Assembly (NCBI GenBank): GCA_016790635.1
Contig: JAEUOR010000063.1
Span: forward strand, 1 to 64,000
Direction: 5' to 3'
Origin: Burkholderiales bacterium
GTDB lineage: Bacteria > Pseudomonadota > Gammaproteobacteria > Burkholderiales > JAEUOS01
DNA length: 64,000 bases
Shown here: in pieces, positions 16,513 through 25,129 of the stretch
Layout: each line of letters begins with the position of its first letter
Position numbering within the stretch: the stretch's first letter is position 1
Made by a program: the position numbers and the translations under genes
The notes under the pieces: model-generated
Told to the model about the DNA's origin: nothing
The model's input: only the letters and a program-made list of their open reading frames with translations
Databases searched by the model: none

Positions 16513-18201
16513 CTAGATCTCGAACCGGTCCAGGACCGCGCCGGGGCCATGCGTGAGCCGGGCGTAGTCGGTACCGTCGTGCACTTTGATGCCATTGACC
16601 CATACGCCGTGTACGCCGCGGGGGTCGCGCACCGTGCGCGATCCGCCCCCGGGGAGGTCTGCCACCACCCGCGGCCGCGAGATGCCTACCCGCGCCGGAT
16701 CGAAGAGCAGCAGGTCGGCCGGGGCGCCGACGGCGAGACGGCCGCGCTCGGGGATGCGAAAGCGCCGTGCCGGGTCGCTGGTGATGCGACGTATGCCCTC
16801 GGCCAGCTCGAAATGCCCGGTGTCGCGCACCCAGTGACCCAGAAAGTGCAGGCCGAACCCGGCGTCGCACATGTAGATCAGGTGCGCTCCCGCGTCCGAC
16901 AAAGTGATGACGCCGGCGCGATGCTTGAGCAGCGGCGCAACCCCGTCGTCGTCGTTCTGGAAGAACTTGCCGAGGAAGTGGGTCGCAAGGTCCTCTTCGA
17001 GGGCCAGATCACAGAAAAGGTCCACCGCATCGCAGCCGCGTGCTCGCGCCAGCGCGGCGATGCTTTGGCCCTCGCAGGCCTTGTTGCGCGGCAGCGTCGC
17101 GATGCTGACCTCGATACGCTCCCAGTTGCCCAGGAAGATGATGCCCGGCTTGGGTTGCGCCAGGTCGGCGCGAAAGCGGGCACGGAAGCTGGCATCGGCG
17201 TAGACCGCCTTGCGGCCGGCGCGATCCAGGCCCTTAATCGCGTCAAAGGCCGAATGCGACAGCATCACGTAGGGGTCGTCGAGCGTGAAATCGAAGGAGA
17301 GCGGCTGGCAGTTGGAAAGGATCACGACCTCGTGCCCGCGGTCCTGCGCCGCCGCGCAGGCCTCGTAGTAGGTCATCGCCCGCTCGGGTGCGGCCTCGTT
17401 GTACATCGTGAGGACCGTGGAGATGAAGGCCGGGCGGCCGTTTTCTGCCGCGATCGATTCCATGACCGCGGGGGTCGCGCGCGGCCCGGTCGCGCTCATG
17501 AAGACCCCGCGTCCGACCTCGCCCAGCACGCGCGTCAGCGCGCGCAACTCGTCATCGCCGGCGATGGTGGAAGGCATCGGCCGACCGGCGAAGCCGCTGT
17601 GGTTGGGCGAGAACGAGGAGGCGAAGCCGATCGCGCCGGCGTCCATGGCCTCGCGCACCAGGCGTCGCATCGCATCGAGTTCCGTCGCTGTCGGCGTAGC
17701 ACGCTCGGAGGCGGCTTCACCCATGACCGTTGTGCGGATCACCGAATGCCCGGCGAACACCGCGGTGTTGAGGTACGGTCCGATGCGGCGCAGCTGCGTC
17801 ATGTATTCGGCGAAAGTCTCGAATTCCCAGCGTACCCCGGTCAGGAGCGCCGTCAGGTCCATGCCCTCGACCACGGAGAGGTTCTTCATCATGGTCTCGC
17901 GCAATTGCGCCGGGCAGGGCGCGATGCCGAAGCCGCAGTTGCCCATGACGGCCGTGGTGACGCCCAGCGCCGGGGAGGGCGACATGCTGCGGTCCCAGGT
18001 GATCTGCGCGTCGTAATGGGTATGCAGGTCGACGATGCCGGGCATCAAGGCCAGTCCGCCGGCGTCCACGGTTTCGCGCGCGGCTTCGCGCGTGCTGCCT
18101 ATGCCGCTCACGCGCCCGGCGTCGATGGTGACATCGGCGCATTGGGGAGGGTTGCCCAGGCCGTCGTACACCTGGGCGCCACGAATGATGAGGTCATGCA
18201 T
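16513..18201 (-). CDS. N-acyl-D-amino-acid deacylase family amidohydrolase (first copy)
   Basis: Zn-dependent amidohydrolase expected to remove an acyl group from a D-amino acid or a related amide. The ATG at 18201 has GAGG nearby and the family N-terminus MHDLIIRGAQVYDG, giving 562 residues; the longer open frame upstream looks non-coding. The metal motif is VDLHTHYDAQITWD (His60, His62). VMGNCGFGIAPC and LSDAGAHLIYMCDAGFG are D-aminoacylase hallmarks. It lies between acyl-CoA dehydrogenase and Bug genes. Substrate unknown. Confidence 0.9.
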   Translation of the reverse strand: MHDLIIRGAQVYDGLGNPPQCADVTIDAGRVSGIGSTREAARETVDAGGLALMPGIVDLHTHYDAQITWDRSMSPSPALGVTTAVMGNCGFGIAPCPAQLRETMMKNLSVVEGMDLTALLTGVRWEFETFAEYMTQLRRIGPYLNTAVFAGHSVIRTTVMGEAASERATPTATELDAMRRLVREAMDAGAIGFASSFSPNHSGFAGRPMPSTIAGDDELRALTRVLGEVGRGVFMSATGPRATPAVMESIAAENGRPAFISTVLTMYNEAAPERAMTYYEACAAAQDRGHEVVILSNCQPLSFDFTLDDPYVMLSHSAFDAIKGLDRAGRKAVYADASFRARFRADLAQPKPGIIFLGNWERIEVSIATLPRNKACEGQSIAALARARGCDAVDLFCDLALEEDLATHFLGKFFQNDDDGVAPLLKHRAGVITLSDAGAHLIYMCDAGFGLHFLGHWVRDTGHFELAEGIRRITSDPARRFRIPERGRLAVGAPADLLLFDPARVGISRPRVVADLPGGGSRTVRDPRGVHGVWVNGIKVHDGTDYARLTHGPGAVLDRFEI

Positions 18202-18226
18202 GATCTGCCTCGGGATCAGGATGGCA

Positions 18227-19186
18227 TCAGGGAGAGGATGGATGCGGCGAGGGCAGGCCGGCGACTTCGCAGGCGCGCTGGAACCTGGCTTTTCTCGCCG
18301 TGCCTGCGACCTGGAACAGGGAACGGTCGCGCTTCCACCGGGTGGCGGCTTCGCCATCGCCGCCCGCGGCATAGTTGGCATCTGCGGCGGCATACAGGCG
18401 ATGCGCAGCGATCAAGGCGCCTTCCAGCGCGATGTGGGTCGTGGCACCCAATGGATCGCGGCCTGCGAGCGCGACCAAAGCATCCAGGGTCGCCGCGCAC
18501 TCTGCCATCCAGGGCGCTGGCCATGCGAGCCGGCGCGCCTCGCGCAGCAGATGTGCCAGAACGGCAGCGCTGACATGGATGTCCTCGATGCTGCGAAAGG
18601 GCTTGACCACGGCGGTATAGCCGTCGCCGGGAACGAGTGCATCCGGCGCGATGTGAACGCCCTCGAGGCGCACCTCGGCGTGCGGGAGTTCCGGAACAAA
18701 GCGCGGGGGCGGCATCGTGTCCACCCGCACACCCGGTTGACCGACCGCGACGCGCACCGCCTTGAGGGCAGTGTGTGCCGGTTGGTCGGCACCGGAAAGG
18801 CGCGCGACGACGATCAGGCACGCGCCCGCCGGACCCAGGGTGCTCCATTTCTTGTGGCCGTCGAGTCGATAGCCTGCGCCCTCCGGCGTGAGGGTGGAAG
18901 CGATGGCGCGCGGGGCGTTGCCCCCTGATTCGGTCACACAAAGGCAGGCGATCTGATCGTTGGGCAGGGTGGGATCGAGTCGCCGCAACGCGGCCTGATA
19001 GCCCGCACCGAATGCCCAGGCAACCCGGTCCGCGGCAAAGCCGCCAAGGACAGCGCGCTCGATCGGGCTTTGCGCTGCGGCGAAAAGCACCTGCTGGTGC
19101 GACCACCAGTCCTCGACAGCGGGCACCGGCACGGTGCTGAGGGGCAGGCTCAACAAACGTTCGAGCATCACGTCGGCGAATGGCAT
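18227..19186 (-). CDS. Short, divergent acyl-CoA dehydrogenase family protein
   Basis: A 319-residue flavoprotein-like sequence, shorter than the usual 380. Recognisable parts are CLCVTESGGN (FAD/substrate loop), YRLDGHKKWSTLGPAG (middle beta domain, normally G-x-K-x-[WY]-I-[ST]) and EVRLEGVHIAPDALV. The C-terminal helical domain is short and lacks the R-x3-F-x2-PI-x2-Q motif seen in the paralogue at 41978-43141. Catalysis may therefore differ, or it may need a partner subunit. It sits between crotonase and D-aminoacylase genes, which supports a CoA-thioester pathway. Confidence 0.78.
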   Translation of the reverse strand: MPFADVMLERLLSLPLSTVPVPAVEDWWSHQQVLFAAAQSPIERAVLGGFAADRVAWAFGAGYQAALRRLDPTLPNDQIACLCVTESGGNAPRAIASTLTPEGAGYRLDGHKKWSTLGPAGACLIVVARLSGADQPAHTALKAVRVAVGQPGVRVDTMPPPRFVPELPHAEVRLEGVHIAPDALVPGDGYTAVVKPFRSIEDIHVSAAVLAHLLREARRLAWPAPWMAECAATLDALVALAGRDPLGATTHIALEGALIAAHRLYAAADANYAAGGDGEAATRWKRDRSLFQVAGTARKARFQRACEVAGLPSPHPSSP

Positions 19187-19228
19187 GGTTGCGCAGGAGT
19201 TCCGGCGACGTCTTTGCCGTGCTGGAAC

Positions 19229-20050
19229 CTAGCGTCCTTTGAACACGGGCTCGCGCTTGGCGACAAAGGCCTTGGTCGCTTCGCGGTGGTCCTCGGTCTG
19301 CCCGCAATGGATGTGGTGCGTGGCTTCCAGGTCCAGGCAGTCATCGGCATCGCCGGCCATGGCACGATTCAGGTTTTCCTTCATGTAGCGGTAGGCCACC
19401 GTCGGGCCGCTCGCCAGGCGCATTGCGATCTCGCGGGCCTTCGCCTGCAGATCTTCCGGCGCGCACACCCAGTTGGCCAGGCCCAGGCGCAAGGCTTCGT
19501 CGGCACTGATGCGGTCGGACAGGAAATACATCTCGCGCGCCTTGGCCGACCCCACCAGCTGCGTCAGGAAATAGGTGCCGCCATAGTCGCCTGAAAATCC
19601 CACCCGCGCAAACGCGGTGGTGAGGATGGCGGTGCTGGCCATGATGCGCATGTCGCAGGCCAGCGCCAGGGAAAGACCCGCCCCGGCCGCCGGTCCGGGT
19701 AGCGCTGCCAGTGTGGGCTTGGGCATCTTGAACAGCTTGCCGGCGGTGGCGTGATGGCTCAGGCGCTGCCGGTGGATGGCTGCGTCGATGCCCTGGCTGC
19801 CCGCGGTCCCATCACCGGCGGCGGCCATGCCCTTGACGTCCCCGCCGGCGCAGAATCCCTTGCCGGCACCGGTCAGCACGATGCATTTGACCGCGCTGTC
19901 GAGTTCGGCTGCGGCCAGTTGCCTGGCCATGGCATCGAGCATCGGGCGTGACAGCGCATTGCGCGCCTCGGGCCGATTCATGGTCAGGGTCAATACGCCT
20001 TCGGCGAGGCTCGCCTTAAGGTCCTCTGTGCCGGTGTCGATGTCTTGCAT
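19229..20050 (-). CDS. Enoyl-CoA hydratase/isomerase (crotonase) family protein
   Basis: A 273-residue crotonase-fold enzyme from ATG 20050 (MQDIDTGTEDLKASLAEGVL). CoA-binding and oxyanion elements are TGAGKGFCAGGDVKGM and ALPGPAAGAGLSLALACD. Both glutamates of classical hydratase appear absent: the first position is Ser in GLSLAL, and the second region reads ARVGFSGDYGGTYFL. Isomerase or another crotonase reaction is thus as likely as hydration. It is the first gene of the four-gene minus-strand operon and diverges from the leuA control region. Confidence 0.88.
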   Translation of the reverse strand: MQDIDTGTEDLKASLAEGVLTLTMNRPEARNALSRPMLDAMARQLAAAELDSAVKCIVLTGAGKGFCAGGDVKGMAAAGDGTAGSQGIDAAIHRQRLSHHATAGKLFKMPKPTLAALPGPAAGAGLSLALACDMRIMASTAILTTAFARVGFSGDYGGTYFLTQLVGSAKAREMYFLSDRISADEALRLGLANWVCAPEDLQAKAREIAMRLASGPTVAYRYMKENLNRAMAGDADDCLDLEATHHIHCGQTEDHREATKAFVAKREPVFKGR

Positions 20051-20175
20051 GCCTGGTTTGTCCTGTTGTCTGACTGCTGGCGCGCCGCGGCATTCTAGCG
20101 CCGCACCCAAGCGCTTGAGCGCGAAAGCATATGCTCGGGGCACCATGTGCCGTTTCAAAAAAAACAACAGCCGGC

Positions 20176-20204
20176 TTGCACGGCGGCATCAAAAGCGCTA
20201 CATT
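20176..20204 (+). promoter_or_regulatory. Candidate promoter of the leuA leader
   Basis: TTGCAC (20176-20181), a 17-base spacer and TACATT (20199-20204). The predicted start is near 20211, only a few bases before the leader-peptide ATG at 20213, so the leader message would be nearly leaderless. The -35 match is modest. Confidence 0.4.
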
Positions 20205-20212
20205 TGCAAGCT

Positions 20213-20296
20213 ATGGCTCGCATCACCCACACTGCCATTGTCCTTCTTGACGGCGCCCTGCTTCTGCCGGGGCTGCTGCTGCGCCGCGCGCGCTAA
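20213..20296 (+). CDS. leuL: Leucine-rich leader peptide of leuA (attenuation)
   Basis: A 27-codon frame from ATG 20213 to TAA 20294-20296. It encodes 8 leucines in the second half, as LL, then LLL, then PG, then LLL, followed by basic RRAR. A short Leu-codon-dense frame about 100 bases before a leucine-biosynthesis gene is the classic layout of ribosome-mediated attenuation, in which stalling at Leu codons under starvation permits transcription of leuA. No Shine-Dalgarno site is evident. The peptide should have no role beyond regulation. Confidence 0.7.
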   Translation: MARITHTAIVLLDGALLLPGLLLRRAR

Positions 20297-20314
20297 ATCC
20301 CCTTCCCCACAATT

Positions 20315-20371
20315 CGGGCAGTAGAGCAGCGCCAAAAGGCCACGAGCCTTATTGCGCTTTCCATTCGCCCG
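20315..20371 (+). promoter_or_regulatory. Putative attenuator stem-loop upstream of leuA
   Basis: Nested complementary segments lie between the leader stop and leuA. CGGGC 20315-20319 pairs with GCCCG 20367-20371, AGCGC 20328-20332 with GCGCT 20354-20358, and AGGC 20337-20340 with GCCT 20346-20349 around a CACGA loop. GGCGC 20252-20256 inside the leader gene could pair with GCGCC at 20281-20285 or 20329-20333, giving alternative folds. The T-tract is weak. Confidence 0.5.
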
Positions 20372-20398
20372 GACCCTTTCCCCACCCAGGAGATGAGC

Positions 20399-21952
20399 AT
20401 GGCCCAGGACCAATTGATCATTTTTGACACCACCTTGCGCGACGGCGAACAAAGCCCCGGTGCATCCATGACGCGCGAGGAAAAGCTGCGCATCGCGCGT
20501 GCGCTCGAAAAGCTCAAGGTCGACGTCATCGAGGCCGGCTTCCCGGCATCGTCCAACGGCGACTTCGAGGCTGTCAAGGCAATCGCCGCAGTGATCAAGG
20601 ATTCCACGGTGGCCGGCCTGTGCCGGGCGAATGATCGCGACATCCAGCGCGGCATCGATGCCTTGAAGGGCGCCAAGTCCTGGCGCGTGCACACCTTCAT
20701 CGCCACCTCCGCGCTGCACATGGAAAAAAAGCTGCGCATGAGCCCGGACCAGGTCTTCGAACAGGCCAAGCTGTCGGTGCGCTACGCGCGCAATGCCTGC
20801 CCGGATGTCGAGTTCTCGCCCGAGGACGGCTATCGTTCCGACATGGATTTCCTGTGCCGCATCTTGGAGGCCGTCATCAAGGAGGGCGCCACGACCATCA
20901 ACGTGCCCGACACGGTCGGCTACGCCGTGCCGGAACTGTATGGCGAGTTCTTCAAGACCCTGCGCACGCGCATCCCCAACAGCGATAAAGCGGTCTGGTC
21001 GGCGCACTGCCACAACGACCTGGGCATGGCGGTGGCCAATTCACTGGCCGCGGTGACCATGGGTGGCGTGCGTCAGGTCGAATGCACCTTGAACGGCCTG
21101 GGTGAGCGTGCCGGCAACACCTCACTGGAAGAAGTCGTCATGGCGGTGCGTACGCGCAAGGATTTTTTCAAGCTCGACACGCGCATCGACGCCACGCAGA
21201 TCGTGCCGGCCTCGCGCCTGGTATCGCAGATCACCGGCTTTGTCGTGCAGCCCAACAAGGCGGTGGTCGGCGCGAACGCCTTCGCGCATGCGTCCGGCAT
21301 CCATCAGGACGGCGTGTTGAAGGCGCGCGACACCTACGAGATCATGCGCGCCGAAGACGTGGGCTGGAGCGCCAACAAGATCGTCCTGGGCAAACTCTCC
21401 GGGCGCAACGCGTTTCGCCAGCGCCTGGAGCAACTCGGCATCGCGCTCGACTCCGAGGCGCAACTGAACGAGGCCTTCGCCAAGTTCAAGGACTTGGCCG
21501 ACAAGAAGGCGGATATCTTCGACGAGGACATCCAGATGCTGTTCGCCGACCACAACGATGACGAAACCGGCGAACACTATCGATTGATCGCGATGAAGCA
21601 GTCCTCCGAGATGGGCGAGAAGCCGCACGCGACCGTGACGCTCACCGCAGGCGGCACCGAGCGGCACGCCGAGGCCAACGGCTCCGGGCCGGTCGATGCG
21701 ACCTTCAAGGCCATCGAGACCATCGCCAGGAGCGAGGCCGAACTGCTGCTGTACTCGGTCAACGCGGTGACCCAGGGCACGGACAGCCAGGGAGAAGTCA
21801 CGGTGCGCCTGGCGCATGCCGGCCGCATCGTCAACGGGGTCGGTGCCGATACCGACGTCATCGTCGCCTCGGCCAAGGCCTATGTGAGTGCGCTCAACAA
21901 ACTCTTCGACAAGAGCGAGCGTTTCAATCCGCAGACCGACAGCAAGATCTGA
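20399..21952 (+). CDS. leuA: 2-isopropylmalate synthase
   Basis: Condenses acetyl-CoA with 2-oxoisovalerate, the first committed step of leucine synthesis. The second ATG (20399) is chosen because AGGAG ends 6 bases before it; the ATG at 20393 abuts that site. The 517-residue protein opens MAQDQLIIFDTTLRDGEQSP, has the metal-binding WSAHCHNDLGMAVANSLAA, GVRQVECTLNGLGERAGN and FAHASGIHQDGVLK. A C-terminal LeuA allosteric domain of about 130 residues carries leucine feedback. It is normally next to pssA, but here an inserted operon separates them. Confidence 0.97.
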   Translation: MAQDQLIIFDTTLRDGEQSPGASMTREEKLRIARALEKLKVDVIEAGFPASSNGDFEAVKAIAAVIKDSTVAGLCRANDRDIQRGIDALKGAKSWRVHTFIATSALHMEKKLRMSPDQVFEQAKLSVRYARNACPDVEFSPEDGYRSDMDFLCRILEAVIKEGATTINVPDTVGYAVPELYGEFFKTLRTRIPNSDKAVWSAHCHNDLGMAVANSLAAVTMGGVRQVECTLNGLGERAGNTSLEEVVMAVRTRKDFFKLDTRIDATQIVPASRLVSQITGFVVQPNKAVVGANAFAHASGIHQDGVLKARDTYEIMRAEDVGWSANKIVLGKLSGRNAFRQRLEQLGIALDSEAQLNEAFAKFKDLADKKADIFDEDIQMLFADHNDDETGEHYRLIAMKQSSEMGEKPHATVTLTAGGTERHAEANGSGPVDATFKAIETIARSEAELLLYSVNAVTQGTDSQGEVTVRLAHAGRIVNGVGADTDVIVASAKAYVSALNKLFDKSERFNPQTDSKI

Positions 21953-22004
21953 TGATGTGCATTCGCGGACGTGGCAGGCGTGGCGTCGCCTGCCGGGAGG
22001 CGCG

Positions 22005-22883
22005 ATGAAGGACATCGGCCTGCTGCGCAGTTGGCTCTTCGTCGCGGGTGCCGACGCCGCCGCCCACGAGGCGGCGACGCGTTCCGGGGCCGACGTGCTG
22101 ATCCAGGATCTCGAGGATTTCACGCCGCCCGAGCGTCGTCCCGCAGCCCGCGCAGCGTCGGCTGCGCTTCTGGGCGCCTGGCGTGCCGCTGGTTCCTTGA
22201 CAGCCGTGCGGGTGAATCGCCTGGAGGGCGAGGGCCTGGTCGACCTCGACGATGCGGTGGCGGCACGCCCCGACTTCATCGCCTATCCAAAGGCGGCTGG
22301 TGCCGAAGACATGCGTGCCCTCGATCTCGAGGTGACGTTGCGCGAGCGCCGCCTCGGCCTGCCCGCGGGCGGGATCCTGCTGCTGCCGGTCTGCGAGACC
22401 GCGCGCGGAGTCGTCTTTCTGGGGGAAATCGCGGCGGCCTCGCCGCGCGTGCGCTGCGCGCTTCTCGGCGCCGAGGACCTGGCTGCCGACCTGATGGCGG
22501 AGCGCGGCCGCGACGCGGACGAACTCGACCACGCACGGCGACGCTTCGTCCTGGAATGCCGTGCCTTCGGCGTCGAGCCGATCGATGCGCCCTACACCTT
22601 TGCGGATGCCGAGGGTGCGGTCGCCGAGACCCGCCGCTCGCGTCGCCTCGGATATCGCTGCAAGAGCCTGGTGCGGCCCGATCATGCCGCGCCGATCAAC
22701 GGCGCGTTGACTCCGACCACAGAAGAATGCATGCGGGCAAGGCGCCTGATCGAGGCCTTCCGGGCTGCCCGCGCGCGCGGCGAGGACCGCGCTCTCGTCG
22801 ATGGCCTGTGGGTCGAACTGCCGATGATGCTGACCGCGCAGCGGTTATTGGAACGCGCTGACGTGTTGCGGACTCCAGGGTAG
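22005..22883 (+). CDS. HpcH/HpaI aldolase / CitE-like CoA lyase family protein
   Basis: TIM-barrel C-C lyase of the citrate lyase beta/CitE superfamily. The ATG at 22005 follows GGGAGG at 21995-22000, giving 292 residues; the longer frame overlaps leuA. The N-terminal LLRSWLFVAGADAAAHEAA and DVLIQDLEDFTPPERR hold the arginine and the Asp/Glu metal region. LLPVCETARGVVFLGE and LLGAEDLAADL follow. Typical substrates are malyl- or citramalyl-CoA thioesters. It lies 52 bp after leuA and ends before a strong terminator. Substrate not determinable. Confidence 0.85.
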   Translation: MKDIGLLRSWLFVAGADAAAHEAATRSGADVLIQDLEDFTPPERRPAARAASAALLGAWRAAGSLTAVRVNRLEGEGLVDLDDAVAARPDFIAYPKAAGAEDMRALDLEVTLRERRLGLPAGGILLLPVCETARGVVFLGEIAAASPRVRCALLGAEDLAADLMAERGRDADELDHARRRFVLECRAFGVEPIDAPYTFADAEGAVAETRRSRRLGYRCKSLVRPDHAAPINGALTPTTEECMRARRLIEAFRAARARGEDRALVDGLWVELPMMLTAQRLLERADVLRTPG

Positions 22884-22940
22884 CTGCGGCTGGGGTCTCA
22901 CCGCCCGGGCGGGGGCCGGACGTAGGCTACGCGCCAAAAA

Positions 22941-22969
22941 GCAAAAGGGGCCGATGAGGCCCCTTTTGC
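22941..22969 (-). terminator. Strong intrinsic terminator between convergent genes
   Basis: A perfect 12-bp stem (22941-22952 with 22958-22969) with a 5-base loop. On the minus strand the T-rich continuation TTTTGCTTTTTGG follows, so it mainly terminates the GDSL hydrolase gene. It may also stop transcripts arriving from leuA and the CitE-like gene. Confidence 0.85.
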
Positions 22970-22983
22970 AGGATCAGGTCCGC

Positions 22984-24006
22984 TCAGGCGACTTGCTTGC
23001 GGCGCTGCGCTGCGCTCGCGACCACCAGCAGGCCCACGAGCAACATCGCATATTCGGCCGGCTCGGGGACGGCCAGCGCGAACATCTGTTGCGCCAGGAA
23101 TCCGTGCGCCGCGGTCGTGGGATGGATGCCATCCCAAAACAGCGCGTTGGCGATGTTGCCGGGGCAGACGCCGGCATTCGACGGCGCACCACAAGCGTCG
23201 GTGGTATTGGTGAAGCCGTTGGCGCCCGCCAGCGTCACGAGGTTGAAGAGGTCGAATACCTTGACGCTCGAAGGTTCGCTCGCCAAGCGGGTGTTCAGGG
23301 CGCCGTTGAGCGAGCCGGAGACCAGCGAGCCCAATTGCGACCCCGTGAGGCCCGATGCGGTCATCGGCACCGCTGTCACCGCCGGCGCCAGTCCGAGGTT
23401 AGGCGTGTTCCAGACGATGATGTTCTGGGCACCCGCGGCCTGCAGGTTATCGACAATGGTGCCGATGTCATTGGCATACTGTGACGCGGCAACGCTCGAC
23501 ACAGAACCGATCGTGCCGAAATTGGGTTGAGTGACAAGCGAGGCAAACGCAGCGCGCGCATTGTTGCCGCCGCCGGCCACGACGTACAGGGCGCCGGAAG
23601 GGACACCGCTGGGGTTGGCCGCCAGGAACGAGCCATTCTGGGCCAGAAGGCTGGGAACGAGGCCGCTGCCGCTGGTAGTCGCGCCGCCATAGGCGTAGTT
23701 AGTGCCTCCCAGGAGCGATGGCAGGGCACTCAAGCCGAGGAGGCTGGCGAATTGCGTCGCCCACACCGGACCATTTGAGTAGGTGCCAGACGGAGACGCG
23801 CCGTAAGTGTGAGTGGGGACATACGAGTTGCCGGTGATTACCTGTGCGGGGTTAGCTGCAAACAGGGAATTGTTGCCGCTGTCCGAGAGGCTGTCGCCGA
23901 AGACGTACAGGCCCGAATAACTGGGCAGAGCCACCACGGCGCTGGCGGAAGTGGCAAACACCATACCCGCGGCGGCGAGCAGGAATTTGAATGGGCGGAA
24001 TTTCAC
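22984..24006 (-). CDS. SGNH/GDSL hydrolase with PEP-CTERM sorting signal
   Basis: Exported lipase/esterase-like hydrolase. GTG 24006 is preferred because AGG lies 9 bases before it; ATG 24021 is the alternative. A signal peptide ends near ATSASA. GDSL block I is LYVFGDSLSDSGNN, block III reads VVAGGGNNA (Asn where Asp is usual) and block V is WDGIHPTTAAH with the catalytic Asp and His. The C-terminus is a PEP-CTERM tripartite tag: VPEP, a hydrophobic helix, then basic RRKQ. Such proteins are processed by exosortase/EpsH systems, which are not in this window. Confidence 0.9.
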   Translation of the reverse strand: MKFRPFKFLLAAAGMVFATSASAVVALPSYSGLYVFGDSLSDSGNNSLFAANPAQVITGNSYVPTHTYGASPSGTYSNGPVWATQFASLLGLSALPSLLGGTNYAYGGATTSGSGLVPSLLAQNGSFLAANPSGVPSGALYVVAGGGNNARAAFASLVTQPNFGTIGSVSSVAASQYANDIGTIVDNLQAAGAQNIIVWNTPNLGLAPAVTAVPMTASGLTGSQLGSLVSGSLNGALNTRLASEPSSVKVFDLFNLVTLAGANGFTNTTDACGAPSNAGVCPGNIANALFWDGIHPTTAAHGFLAQQMFALAVPEPAEYAMLLVGLLVVASAAQRRKQVA

Positions 24007-24294
24007 GGCGAGACACCTCATTGTCTGGTCGCTTCGCGGGCCACGACTCTTCTACCCAGAGACCAACTGCATGAAGGCATGATTATCGAGGCGTCAAGTT
24101 GAACGGTCAATGAGATTGAGTAGCCACAAGGGGCCACTCGGCATTGGTGCATACGCACAATCGCGCAGCATTTATGCGATAGTCATACGCCATTGTCATG
24201 AGCTCATCTTCAATGGGGCTGGTGGCACAATGATGAAGAGTGGTTTCGCGCGCGACGGCGTTCCGGCTGCACGACTTGACCAGCGGAGAAATCG

Positions 24295-25104
24295 ATGGCA
24301 AAAGTGGCACAAGAAGTCAGGCGGGTGCGAAGCAGCCGTCCCGGTGCGGAGACGGCCGCCGAGCGGGAAGCGCGTGTGGATCTTGCGGCCTGCTATCGCC
24401 TGGCCGCCCGTTATGGCTGGACTGACCTCATCTACACCCACATTTCCGCACGGGTGCCAGGCGAGGATGGACACTTCCTGCTGAACCCTTTTGGCTGGAT
24501 GTTCGACGAGATCACCGCCTCGTCGCTGGTCAAGGTCGATCTCGAGGGCAACAAGGTGGACGATTCGCCGCATCGCATCCATCGCGCCGGTTTTGTGATC
24601 CATAGCGCCATCCACGCTGCACGGCCCGACGCCGGCTGCGTGATCCACTCGCACACTCGCGCCGGCATGGCCGTGTCGATGATGGAATGCGGCCTCCTGC
24701 CGCTGACCCAACACGCCATGCTTTTTCATGGGCGCGTCGGCTATCACGCCAGCGAGGGGTTTGCGCTGGCCCTGGACGAACGCCGCCGCCTGGCCGAGGA
24801 TTTGGGCGACAAGCCGATCCTGATCCTGCGCAACCACGGCACCCTGGTCGCCGGTGCCACGGTGGCGCAGGCGTTTTCGATGATGTGGCACCTGGAGAAA
24901 GCCATGCAGGCGCAAGTCGACGCCATGGCCAGCGGCACCCCGTTGTCGCAGCCAGGCGCCGGCGTGGCCGATGCCATCGCCGCGCGCGGTTTTTCCAACG
25001 CGCGCATTGACGAGTACAGCGAAGGCCAAAGCCCGCTGGGGCGCCTGGAATGGCCGGCGCTCTTGCGCATGCTGGATCGCGAGGACCCCTCTTTCCGCGA
25101 TTGA
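24295..25104 (+). CDS. Class II aldolase/adducin family protein
   Basis: A 269-residue Zn-dependent aldolase-fold protein of the L-fuculose-phosphate aldolase/adducin family. Metal ligands are visible in CVIHSHTRAGMAVSMM (two His) and LILRNHGTLVAGATVAQAF (third His). YTHISARVPGEDGHFLLNPF is the conserved N-terminal segment. GGAG lies 6 bases before the ATG. Members act on sugar phosphates or as decarboxylases and are often mis-named; no kinase or isomerase is adjacent, so the substrate is open. Confidence 0.88.
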   Translation: MAKVAQEVRRVRSSRPGAETAAEREARVDLAACYRLAARYGWTDLIYTHISARVPGEDGHFLLNPFGWMFDEITASSLVKVDLEGNKVDDSPHRIHRAGFVIHSAIHAARPDAGCVIHSHTRAGMAVSMMECGLLPLTQHAMLFHGRVGYHASEGFALALDERRRLAEDLGDKPILILRNHGTLVAGATVAQAFSMMWHLEKAMQAQVDAMASGTPLSQPGAGVADAIAARGFSNARIDEYSEGQSPLGRLEWPALLRMLDREDPSFRD

Positions 25105-25129
25105 GTTTTCATTTCGGAGTACATCGGGT

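Noticed and set aside
16549..18573. 674-codon plus-strand frame opposite the D-aminoacylase-type gene
   Set aside because: Antisense shadow; the minus-strand frame carries the HTHYD metal motif and the family N-terminus.
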